From: Trichodesmium sp002260545
Lineage (GTDB): Bacteria > Cyanobacteriota > Cyanobacteriia > Cyanobacteriales > Microcoleaceae
Length of the DNA stretch: 64,000 bases
Direction of reading: 5' to 3'
NCBI RefSeq assembly: GCF_050016015.1
Contig: NZ_JBNHEQ010000071.1
Span: forward strand, 1-64,000
How positions within the stretch are numbered: the first letter of the stretch is position 1; each line of letters opens with the position of its first letter. Of the stretch, positions 18,538 through 29,461 are shown one piece after another. The translations under genes and the position numbers were made by a program. The notes beneath the pieces are model-generated. The model was not told the DNA's origin, ran no database searches, and saw only the letters and a list, made by a program, of their open reading frames with translations.

Positions 18538-19266
18538 ATGGAATTTATTATTATAATACTAATAATTATTGCAGTAATATTTATTATAGGAATTTGTGTT
18601 GGTGCAGGAGGAACATACACAGTACTTAAGTGGAAACATATTTTAATTGCATTGAAGGGTAAAAAACTTGCTGTTTTAGGATCTCGAGGAACTGGTAAAA
18701 CAACATTATTAGATTATCTCACTCAAGGAATACAAAGTAAAGAATATGAGCTGACTTACTATGAACCAACTAATGAAAGACGTTTTATGCTTGATGAAAA
18801 TACATGGATTTCCCTAAAAAAAAGCGCTGATGTAGGTGGAGATACGGCTTCTCACAGTACTTGGCAAACCCTATTTAAGGAATCTGATTTAGTTTTTTAT
18901 CTAGTTCGAGCCGATCTTCTAATTAAAAAGGATTGGGATACACAAATTCGTGTTGAAACAGATCTAAGTTTAATTCAAAATTGGTGGCAAAGTTATGAGT
19001 CTCAAAACAAAAAAAAAATATTTAAAATATTTAATAAAAAGAAAAAAAAGTTGTTAATTATTTGCACTTTTTGCGATCAAGTCGATCAACTGCAAAGATA
19101 TATACAAAGAGATATACCTTGTATGATAGATAATGATAAGCTTCGTAAAAATTTTTCACCCCTACATAAATATAGTACAGGAATTAAAGTTGTTTTGGGT
19201 AGCCTTTCAACCAAAGATAATACAAAAAGGCTTGTTGAATTAGTTTTTAAGAGTATTTTAAAATGA
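18538..19266 (+). CDS. Membrane-anchored small GTPase-like protein
   Basis: The product has 242 residues. The first 25 form one hydrophobic helix (FIIIILIIIAVIFIIGICVG), which should anchor the protein facing the cytoplasm. A P-loop GTPase core follows: G1 GSRGTGKTT, G3-like DVGGDT, G4-like TFCDQVD in place of NKxD, and G5-like LGSLS. The G3 region followed by HSTWQTLF and DLVFYLVRADLLI recalls ARF/TssM-like and other conflict-associated GTPases. It overlaps the next gene by four bases (ATGA) and opens a three-gene unit. The start has GAAGG upstream. I infer a nucleotide-controlled switch at the membrane; the effector is unknown. Confidence 0.75.
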   Translation: MEFIIIILIIIAVIFIIGICVGAGGTYTVLKWKHILIALKGKKLAVLGSRGTGKTTLLDYLTQGIQSKEYELTYYEPTNERRFMLDENTWISLKKSADVGGDTASHSTWQTLFKESDLVFYLVRADLLIKKDWDTQIRVETDLSLIQNWWQSYESQNKKKIFKIFNKKKKKLLIICTFCDQVDQLQRYIQRDIPCMIDNDKLRKNFSPLHKYSTGIKVVLGSLSTKDNTKRLVELVFKSILK

Positions 19267-19970
19267 TTAAACTAGAACATTCTTTTCAACCTCTCGATAA
19301 TAAAACACCCAATATTATTGAGATAAATAAACAATGCCTCGATCATTCTGTGCCATCTGACCAGGAAAAAAGACAGAAATTTATGTCCAAGATTTCTAGA
19401 GTTGTACAAGCTGGCAAGAAGGAACAAAATTATCTATCAAATATAGTTATCTATTACACAAATCGTGAATTTCTAATTAAAACTATTCCCAAAGAAAAAG
19501 ATGTCCTTAATCGGATTGCACCCATTATAAGTTATGGAGAATTTCCAGAGCATGAGTTAGAAGAAATAGATTGGGTTGACAAAGTGGTAAACGATATTGA
19601 AAGATTTGCTTCTGATAATCATTTAACTTTCAATAATAAGAACGATCTACTAGAAAAGACTAAATTGTCTTTAACTGATGTTTGGAAGAAAAAAAAAGAG
19701 ACGTTCCAAAAGATAGATTTAATTTGTCGTCTATTCTTGGCGGTAATACTTCCCCTAGCTCTAATTTATATCCTTCTTCACACTCCTCAAACAGCTCAAG
19801 AACGAATACCCAAACTAATCCGCAACTGGTTTCTGGAAATACAAATTCTACAGCCTGTCCAGGACAAGACTCCCCCTCCATCAGTAATGCAGATAGCGTT
19901 ATTCATTTCCCTGAACAATGCACTGATGATATCTCTAGCAAAAATCAAGGTATCGAAATTAATTCGCTAG
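19263..19970 (+). CDS. Single-TM protein of the GTPase unit, possible frameshift partner of the next gene
   Basis: The product has 235 residues, translationally coupled to the GTPase. The first 150 residues are a soluble charged domain I do not recognise (IVIYYTNREFLIKTIPKEKD is part of it). Residues about 157-178 (ICRLFLAVILPLALIYILLH) form a strong membrane helix. Just before the helix the DNA has a run of nine A (19689-19697). Addition of one A in the transcript, or a -1 slip, would move reading into the frame of the next gene and skip the helix. The last 55 codons have less AT-rich third positions than the alternative frame, so which frame is used downstream of the A-run is uncertain. Confidence 0.6.
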   Translation: MIKLEHSFQPLDNKTPNIIEINKQCLDHSVPSDQEKRQKFMSKISRVVQAGKKEQNYLSNIVIYYTNREFLIKTIPKEKDVLNRIAPIISYGEFPEHELEEIDWVDKVVNDIERFASDNHLTFNNKNDLLEKTKLSLTDVWKKKKETFQKIDLICRLFLAVILPLALIYILLHTPQTAQERIPKLIRNWFLEIQILQPVQDKTPPPSVMQIALFISLNNALMISLAKIKVSKLIR

Positions 19971-19999
19971 TCACAGAAACTCAAGTCAAGAATAAAAAC

Positions 20000-20791
20000 A
20001 TGGATACAAATAATTATCTTCCCGAAGAGCCAGAAAAACGTAGAGTTATTATGGTTCTTTCTCGTCAAGAATTAAGTCAACTAGAAATTGATGCAGAATC
20101 AGACAACTCAGCCCGTGAACTACTCTTAAATAGACAAGTTTCTTTACTTGATGATTCAGCAAAAGATGATAGTTCTCTTATTAAAAAACTTAGAAATAGT
20201 GGACTTCTAAATCCAGGAACTATCTTAATTCAAAGTCCTTACGATCCTTCAGATTATGCAGAAGTTTCAAACGCATCTTATAGTTTTGCTCAAGCTAAGT
20301 GTATTAATTTTACTAACCTTTGTGGTCTTTTAGGTGCAAAGAAAATTACTGTGGAACACATGGAAATGAAAAGTTTCGATAAGAAAACCAAGGTTGCTGC
20401 TAAAGCTGATACTTCTGGTGGTGGGGCTAATGTTGAAGTTGAAAGTTATGCTCGGGATAAAATGGAAAAAGCAATAATGATTGAAGAGGAATACGATCCC
20501 TCAGAGCCAAATATTGAAGAAGCTAGAAGTTTTTTGATGGAGAATCAATGGCTTAGTGATGCTCATATGAAAGGTCTTATTTTTAAAAGAGAAAAAGGAA
20601 TTAGAATCAAAAAACACAAATTTGTATTAAGTCTCACTGAAGAATCTCAGAAAAATCTAAAAGTAGCATTTTCTTTAAACCTTCCCCAAAACCCAAGTAT
20701 TCCAATAGTTGGAAAATTGAATGCAAATCTTGAGCAAACAAAAAAAGAGACGTTCGATTTCTCCCTAGAAATTAATGTAGAGTTTTGGTAA
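20000..20791 (+). CDS. Unknown beta-rich protein, third member of the GTPase unit
   Basis: From ATG 20000 this gives 263 residues. The frame is open back to a TTG at 19682, overlapping the previous gene for 290 bases, so the true start or a frameshift fusion is open. The added N-terminal stretch would be Ser/Thr/Asn-rich and disordered. The body has a helical start (VLSRQELSQLEIDAESDNS), a central KKITVEHMEMKSFDKKTKV strand followed by DTSGGGANVEVES, and ends in alternating polar/apolar strands (KNLKVAFSLNL, GKLNANLEQ, TFDFSLEINVEF) such as amphipathic beta hairpins have. There is no signal peptide or helix anchor. I do not recognise the family. A membrane-active effector is one speculative reading. 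Confidence 0.6.
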   Translation: MDTNNYLPEEPEKRRVIMVLSRQELSQLEIDAESDNSARELLLNRQVSLLDDSAKDDSSLIKKLRNSGLLNPGTILIQSPYDPSDYAEVSNASYSFAQAKCINFTNLCGLLGAKKITVEHMEMKSFDKKTKVAAKADTSGGGANVEVESYARDKMEKAIMIEEEYDPSEPNIEEARSFLMENQWLSDAHMKGLIFKREKGIRIKKHKFVLSLTEESQKNLKVAFSLNLPQNPSIPIVGKLNANLEQTKKETFDFSLEINVEFW

Positions 20792-20803
20792 ATGGTTATA
20801 GCT

Positions 20804-20836
20804 TTTCTACAATTACTCCTTGTTCCTTTGTAGAAA
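20804..20836 (+). terminator. Hairpin after the GTPase unit
   Basis: The perfect arms TTTCTACAA (20804-20812) and TTGTAGAAA (20828-20836) lie 13 bases past the stop of the last gene, with a 15-nt loop. There is no clear T-run, so it may be a weak terminator or only a stabilising stem. Confidence 0.4.
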
Positions 20837-21011
20837 CATATTGGGTTAAGAGTAAGTTTAGCTATAAACATGATAATTTGATCTTGGTATTAACTTAAGA
20901 TTTCAGAAGTGGGGGGAAGGAATACAAGAGAAAGGTTAAAGAATGCTCCCCTACTCCCCTACTCCCCCGCTCCCCTACTCCTTAAAAAAGACTTTTGAGC
21001 GCAAACCCTAA

Positions 21012-22850
21012 TTAAAACTTAGTACCACATTCAGGACAGAAATTATTAGTAGCAACACTTTCGTATCCACAATTGCTACAAGTAATTGACTCCACCGCTT
21101 GCTCAAGCTGTTTCCGAATAGGCAAACCCTCCATTTGAGCATTACTCTTACCAGGAGGAATCATTGGATAACAATTTTCATCCTTAGTTACACGAGCATC
21201 CATTAAAACAGGTCCGTCATAAGCTAACATTTGAGCGATCGCCTCTTTCAACTCATCCCGACGAGAAATCATCATCCCCTTCACCCCATAAGCTTCAGCC
21301 AACTTAACAAAATCTGGCATTCCCACTTCCATATTAGAAGAAGAATAACGCTCGCCAAAAAATGCCTGTTGCCACTGACGCACCATACCCTGCCAACCAT
21401 TATTAATAATCACAGTTTTAACATTAATACCATAATGCGCCAGAGTACCCAACTCCTGAATATTCATTTGAATACTAGCATCACCAGCAATACAAATCAC
21501 CTGTCGGTTTGGCAGTGCCACTTTTGCACCCATAGCAGCAGGCATCCCATAACCCATAGTACCCAAACCTGCACTAGAAAGCCATTGGCGAGGACCATTT
21601 TTCAGAAATTGAGCTGCCCACATTTGATGCTGACCAACATCAGTAGTATAGTAAGCATCTGGAGCCATTTTCCCAACTTCATTAATCACCTCTTGAGGTG
21701 ACATACTATCTGGATGTTCGGGAGCGACTAATGGATAATCTTCTTTCCAACGATTAATTCGTTCTAACCAAGGTTGGGTTTGATTAGAATTAGCTGGATC
21801 GCCCATCTCCCGACAACGACGTAACATATCGATCAAAACTTGACGTACATCTCCCACGATCGGAACATCAGGAGTTCGGTTTTTACCTACCTCTGCGGGG
21901 TCAATATCAATATGAATTACTTTAGCGTTACAAGCAAATTCATCTAACTTTCCTGTTACTCGGTCATCAAAACGAGAACCAACAGCAATTAATAAGTCAC
22001 ATTCACTCACAGCAAAGTTAGCATAAGCAGTGCCGTGCATTCCTAACATTCCCACTGAAAGGGGATGATGTTCATTAAAAGCACCTTTCCCCATCAAAGT
22101 AGTAGTGGCAGGAACATTAAAATGTTCTGCTAATTCTTGAATTTCTGCATGAGCATCAGCAGAAATTGCACCACCACCTATATACAATAAAGGACGACGT
22201 GCTTCTCGGATTAAATTAACTGCTTGGTTAATCTGACGAGGATTACCTTTAATAGTAGGACGATATCCAGGTAGTCTGATAGAAGCAGGTTCAACTGGTT
22301 CATAGTCAAATTCTTCCAATCCTACATCTTTGGGTATGTCAATCAAGACTGGACCTGGACGACCTGTACTAGCAATATGGAATGCTTCTGCAACAATTCT
22401 GGCCATATCCCTTGGGTCTCGAACCACATAAGAATGTTTGACTATGGGTAGGGTAATGCCGTAGATGTCTGTTTCTTGGAAAGCATCAGTACCAATCATT
22501 GGTCGGCCTACTTGCCCTGTAACTACAACCATGGGAATTGAGTCCATCTGAGCAGTAGCAATACCTGTGACTAGGTTTGTTGCTCCTGGACCCGATGTGG
22601 CAAAACATACACCTACTTTACCAGTAGCACGGGCATATCCATCAGCAGCATGGGCAGCTCCTTGTTCGTGTCTGACTAGGATATGTTCTAGGTCCCCGGC
22701 AGCTTCTACTCGGTAGAGTTCGTCGTAAATTGGCAAAATTGCACCGCCTGGGTAGCCAAATATGTGTTTGACTCCATGACGTTTAAGACTATCCATTAGT
22801 GCAAAAGCACCGGTGGCTCGTTTGAGGGTTACTTTACTTTGTAACTGCAC
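21012..22850 (-). CDS. ilvB: Acetolactate synthase large subunit with C-terminal zinc ribbon
   Basis: A 612-residue thiamine-diphosphate enzyme making acetolactate or acetohydroxybutyrate, the first common step of branched-chain amino acid synthesis. The catalytic glutamate lies in RHEQGAAHAADGYAR. The TPP/Mg motif is GDASIQMNIQELGTLAHYG with NNGWQGMVRQWQ following. FAD-domain motifs such as GSRFDDRVTGKLDEF are intact. After the usual end (PIRKQLEQAVESI) there is an extra tail with two CxxC/CxxCG knuckles separated by ten residues, a rubredoxin-like zinc ribbon. The small regulatory subunit ilvN is not in the window. The tail may be a lineage trait of cyanobacteria; its role is unknown. Confidence 0.96.
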   Translation of the reverse strand: MQLQSKVTLKRATGAFALMDSLKRHGVKHIFGYPGGAILPIYDELYRVEAAGDLEHILVRHEQGAAHAADGYARATGKVGVCFATSGPGATNLVTGIATAQMDSIPMVVVTGQVGRPMIGTDAFQETDIYGITLPIVKHSYVVRDPRDMARIVAEAFHIASTGRPGPVLIDIPKDVGLEEFDYEPVEPASIRLPGYRPTIKGNPRQINQAVNLIREARRPLLYIGGGAISADAHAEIQELAEHFNVPATTTLMGKGAFNEHHPLSVGMLGMHGTAYANFAVSECDLLIAVGSRFDDRVTGKLDEFACNAKVIHIDIDPAEVGKNRTPDVPIVGDVRQVLIDMLRRCREMGDPANSNQTQPWLERINRWKEDYPLVAPEHPDSMSPQEVINEVGKMAPDAYYTTDVGQHQMWAAQFLKNGPRQWLSSAGLGTMGYGMPAAMGAKVALPNRQVICIAGDASIQMNIQELGTLAHYGINVKTVIINNGWQGMVRQWQQAFFGERYSSSNMEVGMPDFVKLAEAYGVKGMMISRRDELKEAIAQMLAYDGPVLMDARVTKDENCYPMIPPGKSNAQMEGLPIRKQLEQAVESITCSNCGYESVATNNFCPECGTKF

Positions 22851-23445
22851 TGGTAGTTCCTCTCTAGATACTATTATTTATAATTAAATCTATAATTGTA
22901 ACTAAAAATGTAATGTAATAGAGAGTATGTTTAGGATAATTTCTAGAAAACTTTAAGATTCTCTAAAGGTTAAAGGTCTGATTTTTTTGGCATTTCCAAG
23001 CTAAAACCCATTGAGGTTTTATATTCTCTGTTCCTCTTTCCCACACCAGGTATTCTTAGTCCCAAATATATAGTTTAAATGCTCAACAGGTTAAGATTTT
23101 TGCAGCCTATTAAAAAGCCTTCTGAATAAATGTATATTTATTGACAAACAAGGCCCACTTGGCGGTGATATTAAAGGATGGCATCCTAATAAACGAGTAG
23201 ACTTAACTAGCTATCAGCTTTTAGCACTTAGCTAGCCTCCTGGTGGAGGAACTGCGTTAACAGCTTCAGCGGAGTTCTGGGTAAAAATTCCCAGAACCCC
23301 AAAGGCAGGATTGTTTAGGAGGGCTTGAAATTCCTTTCTAAACTTAAAAAAAATAATCTTGCTGACTGCTGAGAGCTGACTGCTGACTGCTGAGAGCTGA
23401 CTGCTGACCGCTTTTTTAAAACTTATAGTGTAAGGAGTGAATAAC
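22851..23445. other. Intergenic region between ilvB and glnB
   Basis: This is the shared upstream region of the two divergent genes. It contains the palindromic small repeat CCTCCTGGTGGAGG (about 23236-23249, also at about 35650) and a CTGACTGCTGAGAG tandem repeat (23361-23408). I found no perfect NtcA box (GTA-N8-TAC); GTAGACTTAACTAG at about 23197 misses by one base. Confidence 0.6.
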
Positions 23446-23784
23446 TTGAAAAAAGTAGAAGCTATTATTCGGCCTTTTAAATTAGACGAGGTGAAAATTG
23501 CCCTTGTCAATGCTGGTATTGTGGGTATGACTGTTTCTGAAGTCAGAGGGTTTGGACGTCAGAAGGGGCAAACTGAAAGATACCGGGGTTCTGAATATAC
23601 GGTTGAATTTTTGCAGAAGCTAAAGATTGAAATCGTAGTTGAGGATGACCAGGTAGATATGGTTGTTGATAAGATTATTAGTGCTTCCCGTACAGGAGAG
23701 ATCGGCGATGGTAAGATTTTCATTGCTCCGGTAGATAAAATTGTCCGAATTCGGACAGGGGAAAGTAATATGGAGGCAATTTAG
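23446..23784 (+). CDS. glnB: Nitrogen regulatory protein P-II
   Basis: I place the start at TTG 23446, not at GTG 23437: TAAGGAG (23431-23437) then sits eight bases before it, and the product is exactly 112 residues, the standard P-II length (starting KKVEAIIRPFKLDEVK). P-II is a trimeric sensor of ATP/ADP and 2-oxoglutarate that controls NtcA/PipX, NAGK and transport in cyanobacteria. The T-loop has RYRGSEY with S49, the residue phosphorylated in cyanobacteria, and Y51. The signature RTGEIGDGKIF and the C-terminal IVRIRTGE are intact. The gene stands alone. Confidence 0.97.
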   Translation: MKKVEAIIRPFKLDEVKIALVNAGIVGMTVSEVRGFGRQKGQTERYRGSEYTVEFLQKLKIEIVVEDDQVDMVVDKIISASRTGEIGDGKIFIAPVDKIVRIRTGESNMEAI

Positions 23785-24183
23785 TTCTAGGGGTAGATTT
23801 TATCTTATGTGTTAGGTAATAGGTAATCCTTCACTTTTTATTAGTAAGATGGTAAGGGAAAGATTAATTTTTTTCATACCTAAAACCTAACACTTTCTTT
23901 TATATTAGAGGGAGTAGGGAGTAGGGAGTAGGGAGTAGGGAGTAGGGAGTAGGGAGTAGGGGAAAATAATTGATGTATAAGAGTACGATAATTGATTTGA
24001 TTTTTTATTATTGGAGATATATATTAGTAGCTGTTAGTTTTGGCTTTAAATTTACTTTTATTGTTGAGTCATAATAAATAGGGCGATCGCCTTTATTTTT
24101 TTAGTATAAAAATTTTGTTGAGAACTTAACCGTAAGTTTCCTAACATAAGTAAAAAGCAACAAATTAATCAATTATCAACTGT
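23785..24183. other. Intergenic region with GGGAGTA heptamers
   Basis: A block of about seven GGGAGTA copies (about 23911-23959) and one HIP1 site (24083) are seen. No gene or clear terminator. Confidence 0.6.
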
Positions 24184-25770
24184 CTAAATATCTAAGTTAA
24201 ATTTCAACTGATTACCTTGGATTTCTTTTTGTTTTTCCGCAGATTTCAACACTTCATAACTCAGCTTAATATCTAATCGTTTTTTCTCTTCTAAAATTTC
24301 TTGGATAGTTACTATGGAAATTTTATCTAGACTTTGACTCATAAATTGACTTTGATAGATTCCTGCTGTTTTAGCAGTTTTTATCATTGCCTTAGTTGGA
24401 GATTTTAAAGTAATAAAAATACCCATAGCTGCTCCTTCTAAAGTCATAGTTCCTTGCAAGTCACGAATATCTCCAGATTTAATATTTCCAGATTTTACCT
24501 GCAAAATAATTTTCTCAGGTTCCTCTTTATCTCCTCGAAAATAAACCACACCATCAATACCTCTATCTGCTCCTTTTTTTTGATTAACTATGGCGCGGTT
24601 ATTTGTGTAAGTAAGTACCGCCCATTTTTCAAATTATTTGAGAGTCCGGTCGTCTTTTTTATTAGCTAATGCGATAGCTGAATCGATATCTTTAGGGATA
24701 CCATTTAATTCTATTTCTGTTAAAACACCTTCACAAAAACTATCTTCAAGACGTTTAAGAATTAAACTAATACTCTGATAAGTAATATCAATTCCTATCC
24801 ATTTCCGGTCAAGACGTTGTGAAACCGCAACAGTAGTTCCACAACCACAATAAGCATCTAAAATTACATCCCCTTTATCGCTACTAGCTTGAATAATACG
24901 TTCTAATAAAACCTCTGGTTTTTGTGTAGGATAACCAAGACGTTCTTTTGCTTGTGAATTAAGACTTTGTATGTCTGTCCAAACATTATCTAGAATAATA
25001 CCTTTTCCTTCGTGAAGGTAATTTTTAATTCTGGGAGTTCCTTTTCTAGTATACTCTATACGATTTTCTGAAATCAGTTTTTTTAACCTTTCCTCTGAGT
25101 ATGTTTTCAAATTATCCAAATAATATAAACCTCTTTCATCTTGTTTATTGTACCTTGCTTTATATTTTTCTGAGTATTCCGTAAAAATCTTGTTAAAAAT
25201 ATAACTTTCAGACTTGGTATAAAAAAGTATTATATCGGCATTTGATGGAAATTTATTAGCGATGGATTTACTACTACCAGCATTTGTAGTTCGTTTCCAA
25301 ATAATTTCATTTTGAAAATTTCCACCTTGAGGGCAAAAAACTGCATCTAATACTAATTTTAAATAGTGACTCGCTGTGGGGTCGCAATGGAAATAAAAAC
25401 TACCTGTTGGTTTTAAAACTCGATAAATTTCTGCCACTCGTAGAGTCATACTAATCAAATAAGCAAGTAAACTATCTTTGCCTAAAACTTTTGTTAAACC
25501 AGAAATTAAATCTATACTTTGAGAAGTAAAATGTCCTAAATAGTTTTCCAGAATTTCTGCTAACCCTTGATTAGCAAAATCATCCCAAGTCCAAGTATCA
25601 ATAAAAGCCTGTGCTTGTGCCCTATCTTCCCGACCAACATTATTATAAATTTGATTATAATTACGCTTAGAATTAAACGGCGGGTCTATATAACATAAAT
25701 CCACAGATTCATCTTTAATATGTCTGCGTAAAACCTCTAAATTATCACCGTAAAAAAGTTTATTTAGCAT
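24184..25770 (-). pseudogene. DNA methyltransferase-endonuclease fusion gene split by one in-frame TAA
   Basis: Residues 1-378 are a site-specific DNA methyltransferase (N4/N6-adenine or cytosine type) of the beta order: catalytic CYIDPPFNSKRNY near residue 30, and the AdoMet motif DAYCGCGTTVAVSQ near residue 310. The frame then meets TAA (24634-24636) and continues unbroken for 149 more codons: FEKWAVLTYTNNRAIV, GADRGIDGVVYF, IILQVKSGN, GIFITLK. That part is an Mrr/RE-like nuclease domain (D...QxK). I interpret the whole as one former single-chain gene with a single nonsense change, where E, Q or K would be expected. The second half has no ATG near its start, only GTG 24549. The methyltransferase alone may still be active. 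The recognition sequence is unknown. Confidence 0.85.
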
Positions 25771-25960
25771 CTGAATAATTCTCCTCTCTGTAAATCACAT
25801 ATTACCAATAATAAATGTTAGACTATCAACTTAAACAATAACTCAAGTGATTTTGGGCAATAAATATTTTAATACTTAAATTACCAGCCTATTGCTATTA
25901 AACTTTTTTTCAAACTTCCGACTTCAGAAGTCTGTACTAATAACTAATAACTGATAACTG

Positions 25961-26097
25961 AATATGTCTGCGTAAAACCTCTAAATTATCCCCAGAAAAA
26001 AGTTGGTTTAACATCTGAATAATTTTCCTCTTTGTCAATCATATATTACCAATAATAAATGTTAGACTATCAACTTAAACAATAACTCAAGTGATTT
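25961..26097 (-). pseudogene. Duplicated 5' fragment of the methyltransferase gene and its leader
   Basis: The interval repeats 25717-25855 with about 90 percent identity. It covers the first 18 or so codons of the methyltransferase (with substitutions) plus the upstream leader ending CAAGTGATTT. The copy runs into the 100-N gap (26098-26197), so the duplication may extend further. Confidence 0.85.
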
Positions 26098-26197
26098 NNN
26101 NNNNNNNNNNNNNNNNNNNNNNNNNNNNNNNNNNNNNNNNNNNNNNNNNNNNNNNNNNNNNNNNNNNNNNNNNNNNNNNNNNNNNNNNNNNNNNNNN
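26098..26197. other. Assembly gap (100 N) at a duplication edge
   Basis: Exactly 100 N, starting where the second copy of the methyltransferase leader stops. After the gap the sequence TGGGCAATA continues like the first copy (TTTTGGGCAATAAATA at 25850), which suggests the gap replaces a repeat. Confidence 0.9.
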
Positions 26198-26495
26198 TGG
26201 GCAATATTAAAATATGACAGTCCTAAACAGATTGTAACATTTTATCTAACTGGGTTTGGTTTCTAAATCCCATTCTTGGTAGAGGCTTTGGAGACCAAAC
26301 CCCTACAGTTTTTTTGACAAATCATTTATAATTACTGTATGTTGCTATCAAACATTTAGGATGACTAGAAAATTCTGATTTTTAAACTTCCGACTTCAGA
26401 TGTCGGTACTGATAATGAATATTAGACAGCGGTATGTGGGTTTCAACTGTTCCCTGTTCCCTATTCCCTATTCCCTGCTATAACTGATAACTAAA

Positions 26496-28400
<1,905 letters not shown>

Positions 28401-28506
28401 AGGTTAAAAGTCAAAAGTAATCTTTGACTTATTTTTCGTTATTTGTCGATAAATTGCGACTTTGTAGGGGTTTGGATACCAAACCCTTTCTTGATGTTAT
28501 TTATTA

Positions 28507-29379
28507 TTAACTAAACTCCTTAAAAAAGCTTTTATCAATCTCATAAACAGTTTTGGGTATTAAACCAAGTTCTAACTGTTCAAACATTAGAATTAATTTA
28601 CTAGCATCTACTAATTCTATGGGCGGCACTCCATCTCTAACAGCTTCTCTGGTAAATGTTCCAGTTGTAATAAATATACCTTTATCTGCTCTTCCCATTA
28701 TTGCCCCACGAAAATCACGAATTTCTGGCGCTCCTACTGAACTAATATAACGTTTACACTGAAATAATACAGGAATACTTATTAATAAATTAATCTGTAA
28801 TATTCCTTTGCGATCAATACCACCATCTCCACTTCTACCTGTAATTTCTACTTGTTGAAATCCAGATTCTCTTAGTAGCCTTTGACAGAGATGTTCAAAA
28901 CCAGTTGGTGAAATATTTCTAATAGTTTCTAATAGTTCTTGGCGATAGTTTCTGAAACTATTTTCGTTTGAGTCTGGAGCTGCAACATTATCTTCATCTG
29001 TTTCTAGATCTTTATTAATCTGATTATTTATACTCTCTTGACGAAAAGCTTGTTGAAGTTTTTGAAAGATTTCCAGAGCTTCTTTAGGTGTAATTTCTGA
29101 ATCAATTCCAGCTTCTGTTAACTTCCAAATCCCTCTTTTTGATGAATCAATATATCCAGCTTTAGCCAAATAAAATCTTGCCCAGGCAACTTGATTATCA
29201 AATCTAGATGATGTTCCACTGGGTAATTGTTCATCAAGAATATTGTCAGATATTTGTAAATTTACGGCAATTAAATCTTTAACTTCTGAGGGAGTACCTG
29301 AATTTCCTAATTCTTTTAATGCTGAAATTACAGGTGCAAAATATTTGACAAACTGAGGTCCTTTGTTTGGCCTTGTCAT
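28507..29379 (-). CDS. Mrr-family restriction endonuclease
   Basis: The product has 290 residues. Residues about 5-95 form the Mrr N-terminal winged-helix domain (LGNSGTPSEVKDLI, WARFYLAKAGYIDSSKRGIWKLT). Residues about 150-270 form the Mrr catalytic domain: GFEHLCQRLLRESGFQ, SGDGGIDRKG, FQCKRY (QxK) and GIFITTGTFTREA. Mrr enzymes are type IV systems cutting methylated or otherwise marked DNA. No partner gene adjoins it. It may complement the broken methyltransferase-nuclease gene nearby as a remnant of a restriction cluster (inference). Confidence 0.92.
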   Translation of the reverse strand: MTRPNKGPQFVKYFAPVISALKELGNSGTPSEVKDLIAVNLQISDNILDEQLPSGTSSRFDNQVAWARFYLAKAGYIDSSKRGIWKLTEAGIDSEITPKEALEIFQKLQQAFRQESINNQINKDLETDEDNVAAPDSNENSFRNYRQELLETIRNISPTGFEHLCQRLLRESGFQQVEITGRSGDGGIDRKGILQINLLISIPVLFQCKRYISSVGAPEIRDFRGAIMGRADKGIFITTGTFTREAVRDGVPPIELVDASKLILMFEQLELGLIPKTVYEIDKSFFKEFS

Positions 29380-29461
29380 AATAGCTTCATGGATATATTG
29401 GCTTTAAATAAGAGTATTCTACCAATTCCAAGTATTGATAAAGCAAGGAGATGTTGAATAA

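Noticed and set aside
21231..21701. 156-codon ORF opposite ilvB
   Set aside because: His/Ser/Thr-rich shadow translation of the well-conserved ilvB coding strand.
23197..23210. NtcA box upstream of glnB
   Set aside because: GTAGACTTAACTAG fails the final C of GTA-N8-TAC; a single near match in an AT-rich region is not enough.
23437..23445. GTG start for glnB
   Set aside because: The Shine-Dalgarno would overlap the start codon; TTG 23446 gives the canonical 112-residue P-II.
23232..23510. 92-codon ORF with QLSAVSS repeats on the minus strand
   Set aside because: It translates a CTGACTGCTGAGAG tandem repeat and overlaps the start of glnB.
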